A DNA stretch of 64,000 nt, taken from Candidatus Phycorickettsia trachydisci. GTDB taxonomy: Bacteria > Pseudomonadota > Alphaproteobacteria > Rickettsiales > Rickettsiaceae. The position numbers and the translations under genes were made by a program. The notes under the pieces are model-generated. The model did not search any database. It was given only the letters and a program-made list of their open reading frames with translations, and had not been told where the DNA came from. Of this stretch, positions 58,577-64,000 are shown piece by piece (the stretch's first letter is position 1; each line of letters opens with the position of its first letter). The DNA is taken from assembly GCF_003015145.1 (NCBI RefSeq), contig NZ_CP027845.1:310001-374000 (forward strand), in the 5' to 3' direction.

Positions 58577-59647
58577 ATGTGGTACAAAAATTTAGGATTT
58601 AAGGTAGATAGAAAATTAAAAGAGGCTATGAACGAAGATAATTTAGAAGATATTAAAAGATTATTAGTACCTTCAAATGATCCAGAAAAAATTTCATTGA
58701 ACTCTCTTTTGCCTGAAGCAATAAAGCTAGGTAAGATAACTTTTAATCACACAGATTCATTGTTAGAGTTTTATAATTTAAGTGACGAAGAAAAAAAAGA
58801 AGGTAAAGTATTCTTTAATAATTACTTAGCCGAGTCAATAGATATAATACTTGATCTAATAGATTATTTAGTTCATAGAGGTGCTGATGTAACTGCAGCA
58901 ATAGATCCGACTGAACATCAAACACACTGTTTGGACGGAAAGCCTATTGAAGCTGGGAGTTTTCCAAATGAAAAAGAGTATCATAATATCTCAACAAATT
59001 TGCACATGCCTTTAGCGGTAGGAAAAGTTAATGCTGAAGTTATTGGTGAAATAAGTTTTCGTTGGAAGTATAAGCTTCCAAAGCGCTGCTACCTAAGTAA
59101 TCATGTAAAGTCAGCCCAAAGGGACTTAATGCGCAACATTAGTGAACAAAATGATAATATGCAAATAAAGTTGACGCAAAAGCTACTAGACAAAGGGGTA
59201 GATTTAGACACAACGTGCATTAGTGAAAAGGGACATGAAATTGGCTTTTTAGGTTTTATCCATGATCGCGCGGATTGTCGTTATACTAATCAAATGAGAA
59301 CGTTTAAAGCTTTTTATGAGCTTCAGAAGAGTAAAGATCCCAAACAAATTCTTGATGCTATCAAATTTATATATACCCAAGCTTTTCCTCCAGATAGTTT
59401 TCGTAAGCCATGTTCTGCGCTTGAAGATTTAATCCGAAAAAAATTGTCTATAGAGGTTGGAAAGAAACTAGCTTTTGATGTTACCAAGGCTTCTGACGAT
59501 CCGATAGGTTACGCTGCTGCCTTTTTAGATCTGAAAGAACAGTTTTACGTAGCAACCTTGACTAAACAAATGTATAACGATTTACCAATGGAACGTATGG
59601 GTGAAGCTTCGGAGAATGCAAATAGTAGTATTTTCGATGCTAGTTAA
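58577..59647 (+). CDS. Divergent ankyrin-like protein, tandem family member 1
   Basis: 356 residues. Paralogue of the next gene: both begin with MW, then GF, VDRKLK, a shared SLNSLLPE motif, an IDYLV-x2-GADV segment, a KLTQKLLDKG segment with ISEKGHEI, and a closing GKKLAFDVTKASDDPI block. The IDYLV and TQKLL segments resemble worn ankyrin repeats, so it is best called a highly diverged ankyrin-type protein of unknown function. No signal peptide. Confidence 0.7.
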   Translation: MWYKNLGFKVDRKLKEAMNEDNLEDIKRLLVPSNDPEKISLNSLLPEAIKLGKITFNHTDSLLEFYNLSDEEKKEGKVFFNNYLAESIDIILDLIDYLVHRGADVTAAIDPTEHQTHCLDGKPIEAGSFPNEKEYHNISTNLHMPLAVGKVNAEVIGEISFRWKYKLPKRCYLSNHVKSAQRDLMRNISEQNDNMQIKLTQKLLDKGVDLDTTCISEKGHEIGFLGFIHDRADCRYTNQMRTFKAFYELQKSKDPKQILDAIKFIYTQAFPPDSFRKPCSALEDLIRKKLSIEVGKKLAFDVTKASDDPIGYAAAFLDLKEQFYVATLTKQMYNDLPMERMGEASENANSSIFDAS

Positions 59648-59677
59648 ATTTTTTTACTTTCAATATATGCAAATCTA
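59641..59677 (+). repeat. 37-base exact direct repeat, copy 2
   Basis: Identical to 58420-58456. It spans the stop codon and 3' flank of family member 1. Confidence 0.85.
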
Positions 59678-59826
59678 CTATAATAGGTTTAATAATTTAC
59701 ATTGTCTTAATGGTCTCTACAATAATTTATTTAAAGTACTTGTTACTTAAAAATATCTTTGATTTAAAGCTAAAATTTCAATAAACTAATTCATAAAGCA
59801 GTAATTAAATATTAAAGGTATGTCCA

Positions 59827-60972
59827 ATGTGGCGTGAAAATATAGGTTTTAGAGTAGATAGAAAGCTTAAAAGTGCTATGCAGGCTGACGATCTAGAAGC
59901 TATTAAAAAATTATTAAAGCCTTCTAAAGATCCAGAAGAAGTTTCTCTAAATTCTCTTTTACCTGAGGTAATGCAACTAGGTAAGCTACATTTTGATCAT
60001 CCTTCATTGCGTGAGTTTTGCAAGCTCTATTTAGATCCAAATTCAATCAGGTCCAAAATTGAATATAAGAAAAATGAAAAAGGCGAAGAAGAAGGTAAGG
60101 TAGCTTTTAATAAATATCTATCCGAATCACTAGATATACTTGTTGGCTTGATAGATTACCTAGTTAGTAAAGGTGCTGACGTAAATGCCATAATGGATCC
60201 AAATGAGCACAAGATATGTTGTTGGGAGAAAATAGCTAAATATGGTAAGTATATTCTCTCTCACCCTGCAATTGAAAGTAAGGAACAAGTTTATAAACTT
60301 TCCGTAAGTTTATATATGCCTTTAGCTATAGGTAAATTTAATATTATGGATATTGAAACAGTTAATGGAAGATACATACGTAGTGGAGACAAGGTAGTAC
60401 CGGTTCAAAAAAGTTTACTACCTTATTTCAAGGAACAAAATGATAATATGCAAATCAGATTGACGCAAAAGTTAATAGATAATGGTGCTAATCTGGAAGC
60501 GACTTGCATAAGCGAAAAAGGACATGAGATTAATTTTTTAGATTTTATCAATAATTGCGGAGATGATCGGTTTTCTGATCAAAAAAAAATGTTTTTAATA
60601 TTTTATGATCTTAAGGCAGATAAGAACATTGCGCAAATTCTCAAGGATTTTAATAAGTCTTTATGTCAAAAAAGATATCCAGATGATGTCCTGAAGAATC
60701 TTATTGAGATGTGGTCTCTAGCTGATGAAGATGTTCAAAAACATCAAAAGGAGCTCATTATATACAAGCCATGCCCTGCTCTTAAAGAGTTAATGCGTCA
60801 AAAAATAGCCAAAGAAGCTGGAAAGAAATTAGCTTTTGATATTACTAAAGCTTCTGATAATCCAATAGCTGGCGCTATTGATTTTCTAGACCTAAAAGAA
60901 GTAGTTTATTGCGCTACCTTAACTAAAGAAGAACATGATGATTTATCATGTATTGGTCAGGATGCTTCGTAA
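59827..60972 (+). CDS. Divergent ankyrin-like protein, tandem family member 2
   Basis: 381 residues, paralogue of the gene at 58577-59647 over its full length, with extra residues after SLREF (about 15) and before the final block (about 25). The ankyrin resemblance is slightly better here (LIDYLVSKGADVNAIMDP; KLIDNGANLEATCISEKG). The copies are clearly diverged, so the duplication is not recent. Function unknown. Confidence 0.7.
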   Translation: MWRENIGFRVDRKLKSAMQADDLEAIKKLLKPSKDPEEVSLNSLLPEVMQLGKLHFDHPSLREFCKLYLDPNSIRSKIEYKKNEKGEEEGKVAFNKYLSESLDILVGLIDYLVSKGADVNAIMDPNEHKICCWEKIAKYGKYILSHPAIESKEQVYKLSVSLYMPLAIGKFNIMDIETVNGRYIRSGDKVVPVQKSLLPYFKEQNDNMQIRLTQKLIDNGANLEATCISEKGHEINFLDFINNCGDDRFSDQKKMFLIFYDLKADKNIAQILKDFNKSLCQKRYPDDVLKNLIEMWSLADEDVQKHQKELIIYKPCPALKELMRQKIAKEAGKKLAFDITKASDNPIAGAIDFLDLKEVVYCATLTKEEHDDLSCIGQDAS

Positions 60973-61047
60973 GTGTAACCAAGTAGCAATACTCTCTTTT
61001 ATCCGTCTTTGATGACTCGGTATCACAAATCTTGAAATATCTCTTTC

Positions 61048-61123
61048 AAGGAGGGAGATAATTATGTTAAGCTATGTACTTAAAAAGACTAGCAAAATCA
61101 AAATTTATGAATTTAACATTTGA
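61048..61123 (+). promoter_or_regulatory. Strong ribosome binding site with a 19-codon overlapping ORF
   Basis: AAGGAGGGA at 61048-61056 is an unusually strong Shine-Dalgarno match. At the ideal distance it serves the ATG at 61064, which opens a 19-codon ORF ([19 protein letters not shown]) ending at TGA 61121-61123 in another frame. The esterase starts (61074 or 61105) lie inside this small ORF, so it may act as a leader that couples translation. Confidence 0.45.
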
Positions 61124-61748
61124 AGAAGTGTTGCCTTTAAGAGGTCCGGCGAAAAACCTTGTAGTGATGTTACATGGAGTTGGTTCTAACGCTAAAGATT
61201 TAATCAGTATTGCACCTTACATGCGTCAATCTTTGGAACACACCTACTTTATTTCCTTAAATGCCCCTAATAAATACGATATGGCTCCTTTTGGCTATCA
61301 ATGGTTTAGTTTGAAAAACAGGGAACTAAGTGTGTTACAGCAGGGTTTAGCTGATGCAGTACCTGGGGTTGTGAAATTCTTAGATGCTAAAACAAAAGAT
61401 CTTGGGTTAAAATTTGAGGATGTGTTTTTGATAGGTTTTTCTCAAGGTTCAATGGTTTCGACTCACTTAGCGATGTCGATGAATAAAAAGCTTGCAGGAG
61501 TAATTGGAATGAGTGGTTCAATTATTCCACGTCCGGTTTTTGAGGGTAATAATCAAACTCCTATATGTTTAATGCATGGCACAGATGATGAGGTAATTAG
61601 TGCAGATGCGATGTATAGAGGTGAAAAGTATTTGGGTGGATTGGGTTTTGATGTTCAAGCTCATGTTATTCCATTCCTAGGCCATTCCATAGATGTAAAA
61701 TGTATAAAAATTGCAGTTAACTTTATAAAAAATCATCATGCAGGATAA
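61074..61748 (+). CDS. Alpha/beta hydrolase, carboxylesterase/phospholipase type
   Basis: 224 residues. The nucleophile elbow is GFSQGS, the oxyanion region [11 protein letters not shown], the acid lies in HGTDDEVI and the catalytic His in LGHSID, as in the YpfH/acyl-protein thioesterase-like family. The cytoplasmic substrate is unknown. The start is uncertain: ATG at 61074 is far from the strong ribosome binding site, while ATG at 61105 would drop 10 residues. It overlaps glyA by 11 bases. Confidence 0.88.
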   Translation: MYLKRLAKSKFMNLTFEEVLPLRGPAKNLVVMLHGVGSNAKDLISIAPYMRQSLEHTYFISLNAPNKYDMAPFGYQWFSLKNRELSVLQQGLADAVPGVVKFLDAKTKDLGLKFEDVFLIGFSQGSMVSTHLAMSMNKKLAGVIGMSGSIIPRPVFEGNNQTPICLMHGTDDEVISADAMYRGEKYLGGLGFDVQAHVIPFLGHSIDVKCIKIAVNFIKNHHAG

Positions 61749-62961
61749 TATTATAAATGATTTAATAGAACTTGAAGCAAAGCGTCAAAATGAGCAAGTA
61801 TGCCTTATTGCATCTGAAAATTTTGCAAGTAAAGCTGTCCGCAAAGCGCAAGGCTCCATATTAACTAATAAATACGCAGAAGGTTACCCAGGTAAACGTT
61901 ACTACGGTGGATGTGAATTCGTTGATCAGATAGAGGAGATTGCGATTAATAGAGCTAAAAAGCTTTTTGGCGCAGAGTATGTGAATGTTCAGCCTCATTC
62001 TGGTTCTCAAGCAAATCAAGCTGCATTTCTTGCCTTGCTTAAACCTGGTGATACTATTCTATCTCTAAGTCTTAGTGCTGGTGGTCACTTAACTCATGGT
62101 TCTAAAGTCAATATGTCTGGTAAGTGGTTTAACGTTGTTCACTATAATTTAGATCCCAAGACTTATTTGATTGATTATAATGAGATTGAAAGATGTGCGC
62201 TGGAATATAAGCCGCAGTTAATTATCGCTGGATTTTCAGCTTATAGCCGTAGTATAGATTTTGATATATTTAGGAAGATAGCTGATAAAGTAGGGGCTTA
62301 TCTTCTAGCCGATATAGCTCATATAGCCGGCCTTATTGCTGCTGGATTTCATCAAAATCCAATAGATTTGGCAGATATTGTTACATCCACTACACATAAA
62401 ACCCTTAGAGGACCTAGAGGAGGTATTATGATGAGTAATAACCAGGATATAATGAAGAAATTAAATTCAGCTGTATTTCCTGGTATGCAAGGAGGTCCTT
62501 TAATGCACGTAATTGGAGCGAAAGCTGTTGGATTTGGAGAGAATTTGCAACCTGAATTTAAAGATTATATTAATCAGGTCATTAAGAATAGCCAGGCCTG
62601 TGCTAGCGCTCTTATTAGTAAAGGGTATGATGTGCTTACGGAAGGGACGGATAATCACATGGTTTTAATTGATTTACGTAGTAAAGGTATTACCGGAAAA
62701 GATGCTGAGAGCGCTTTAGAGTCTGTTGGAATAATTTGTAATAAAAATATGATACCTTTTGATCCAGCTCCTCCTGCAGTAACATCGGGTATCAGAATAG
62801 GTACTCCTGCATGTACAACAAAAGGTTTCAAGGAAGGAGATTTCGTTTATATAGCAGATTTGATAGCTGAAGTGTTAGGCGGCTTAAATAAGTTTGAAAA
62901 AGTTAAAACTGATATAAGTGATAAAGTTTATAACCTATCTCAAAAATTTGCGTTTGTATAA
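61738..62961 (+). CDS. glyA: Serine hydroxymethyltransferase
   Basis: 407 residues. Interconverts serine and glycine, feeding one-carbon units to folate. The PLP-binding Lys is in [13 protein letters not shown]; other family motifs are [26 protein letters not shown] and [12 protein letters not shown]. The length is normal for bacteria. It overlaps the esterase end, so translational coupling is likely. Confidence 0.97.
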   Translation: MQDNIINDLIELEAKRQNEQVCLIASENFASKAVRKAQGSILTNKYAEGYPGKRYYGGCEFVDQIEEIAINRAKKLFGAEYVNVQPHSGSQANQAAFLALLKPGDTILSLSLSAGGHLTHGSKVNMSGKWFNVVHYNLDPKTYLIDYNEIERCALEYKPQLIIAGFSAYSRSIDFDIFRKIADKVGAYLLADIAHIAGLIAAGFHQNPIDLADIVTSTTHKTLRGPRGGIMMSNNQDIMKKLNSAVFPGMQGGPLMHVIGAKAVGFGENLQPEFKDYINQVIKNSQACASALISKGYDVLTEGTDNHMVLIDLRSKGITGKDAESALESVGIICNKNMIPFDPAPPAVTSGIRIGTPACTTKGFKEGDFVYIADLIAEVLGGLNKFEKVKTDISDKVYNLSQKFAFV

Positions 62962-63143
62962 ACTTATTAGTTTCATTTTAAATTTCTCAGGTTGTTTAGA
63001 TAGTCATTCTAAATAGAAAATTTTTGCAAATATAGCACTGTTGGTATGAATATTATGAAACGGGTAGGCTAAATATTAAAAAAAGTTGTTTTATGGTCAA
63101 TATATACTTATCATGTTGAAAAAATATTTATTTTGGCCATCAG

Positions 63144-64000
63144 ATGAACTTTCGAGATCATATAGAATTATTTCAGGGTATCCAATCGGGTAGAATAGAG
63201 CAAGTAAAAAGTAAATTAGAAGCACTTGAAAATAATTCTGAACGAAAAATATTATGTGAAGTAGTTCGGTATCTTAGATCATTTTTACAGGAAGAGTATA
63301 CAATCGACAGTCCTTGTCATAGTAAGGACTACGAAGAGTTTGTTGGTCTTACTCTTTTAGAATGTGCTATAAAAAATGCTAATCTAGATATAGTCAAATT
63401 ATTGCTAGATTATGGTGCAACACCTGGGGAAGTCTCTTATTTAACGTATGAAGATGATACAATCGGGGTAACGCATAGTATTCCCTTAATTACTGCTTCA
63501 GAAAGCGGTAACTTAGAAATCGTTAAATTATTATTAGAGTATGGAGCAAGCTTTAATATGATAAATTTTCCATTGCTTTATGCTGTGAAAGGCAATAATC
63601 CTGATATGGTTGAGTGGTTTTTAGAGAATACTCTGAAACCTGCATATGAAGGACAGTGGTATGAGTTATTAGATATAGCTATTACAAATAAAAATAAGAA
63701 TATTTTAGCAATTTTAATAGATGACCCTGCAATGGCTTTGAATCCATCTGAGGGGAGGGTGTTGCTTTGTAAAGCTGTTAAACAGAATGATATAAGTATA
63801 GTAAAGTTTTTGATAGATAAAGGGTTAAGCTCAAATTCTAATGCCTTATTTCCGGCTATTGATAACCGAAATTTAGAAATGCTTCAATTACTTCTGACGC
63901 ATGGTTTTAATGATGATATTAATAAGGAGGTAAGTGATTACAATATGACTGCTTTAGCTTGGGCCATGAAATCCAGATATTATGAAGGGGTAAAATGTTT
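63144..64000 (+). CDS. Ankyrin-repeat protein, 3' end beyond the right edge
   Basis: The frame is open from the ATG at 63144 to the end of the window, giving 285 residues so far. Ankyrin repeats begin at about residue 70 (GLTLLECAIKNANLDIVKLL, PLITASESGNLEIVKLLLEY, PLLYAVKGNNPDMVEWFL, LFPAIDNRNLEMLQLLLTHG). No signal peptide. Total length and C-terminal domains cannot be judged. Confidence 0.88.
   Translation, partial: MNFRDHIELFQGIQSGRIEQVKSKLEALENNSERKILCEVVRYLRSFLQEEYTIDSPCHSKDYEEFVGLTLLECAIKNANLDIVKLLLDYGATPGEVSYLTYEDDTIGVTHSIPLITASESGNLEIVKLLLEYGASFNMINFPLLYAVKGNNPDMVEWFLENTLKPAYEGQWYELLDIAITNKNKNILAILIDDPAMALNPSEGRVLLCKAVKQNDISIVKFLIDKGLSSNSNALFPAIDNRNLEMLQLLLTHGFNDDINKEVSDYNMTALAWAMKSRYYEGVKC

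Overview
The window is an AT-rich stretch of an obligate intracellular alphaproteobacterium of the order Rickettsiales. Supporting signs are a 23S-5S rRNA unit with no 16S gene upstream, a class I (archaeal-type) lysyl-tRNA synthetase, a GapR/UPF0335 gene behind rpsA, a compact single-copy housekeeping set with many overlapping genes, and many ankyrin-repeat genes. LPS genes are present (kdsD, kdsA, an LptC/OstA-like protein), which fits Rickettsiaceae or Midichloriaceae-like lineages better than the LPS-free Anaplasmataceae. No species can be named from the sequence alone.

Layout. 1-1754: an ankyrin gene cut by the left edge. 1854-5660 (minus): a glutamine-type ABC pair (glnP-glnQ), then an rnd-kdsD-lptC-like block. 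5929-14463: an unknown gene with a basic, acid-free N-terminus, polA, an MlaE permease with a GST-like gene, an ankyrin gene sitting between two copies of the same sulfatase 3' end, and an LTA-synthase-type membrane sulfatase. 14549-19058 (plus): lysS, HU, mutL, carbonic anhydrase. 19059-23164: two small lineage-specific genes (one apparently with a broken 5' end), rpsA-gapR, and decayed sequence. 23165-26736: def-fmt, an ankyrin gene, an AEC transporter. 26941-30913 (minus): a tight tpiA-secG-kdsA-mrp-RNA methyltransferase operon. 31051-35389: rpmI-rplT, an unknown gene, an ankyrin gene, dnaG. 35473-38580: 23S and 5S rRNA inside long processing stems. 38765-39630: an IS630-type transposase needing a -1 frameshift. 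39754-44771: ankyrin genes around a photolyase-family gene. 44947-49011 (minus): dprA, a peroxiredoxin and a two-gene unknown cassette. 49080-51956: PAP2 phosphatase, MFS transporter, YraN, L28, L31. 51998-58266 (minus): two ankyrin genes and nrdA-nrdB behind two NrdR-like boxes. 58383-60972: a tandem family of divergent ankyrin-like genes with the remnant of a third member. 61074-62961: an esterase and glyA. 63144-64000: an ankyrin gene cut by the right edge.

Housekeeping genes (replication, repair, translation, dNTP supply, envelope) alternate with fast-changing accessory genes: nine clear and two divergent ankyrin-type genes, small orphan proteins and gene debris. The accessory part is the most likely source of host-interaction proteins. 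Two ankyrin proteins end in an F-box-like segment, one of them followed by a c-Myc-like nuclear localisation motif. A 572-residue unknown protein carries a roughly 90-residue tandem repeat and a strongly basic tail. I found no CRISPR array, tRNA gene, prophage or complete conjugation or secretion machinery in the window.
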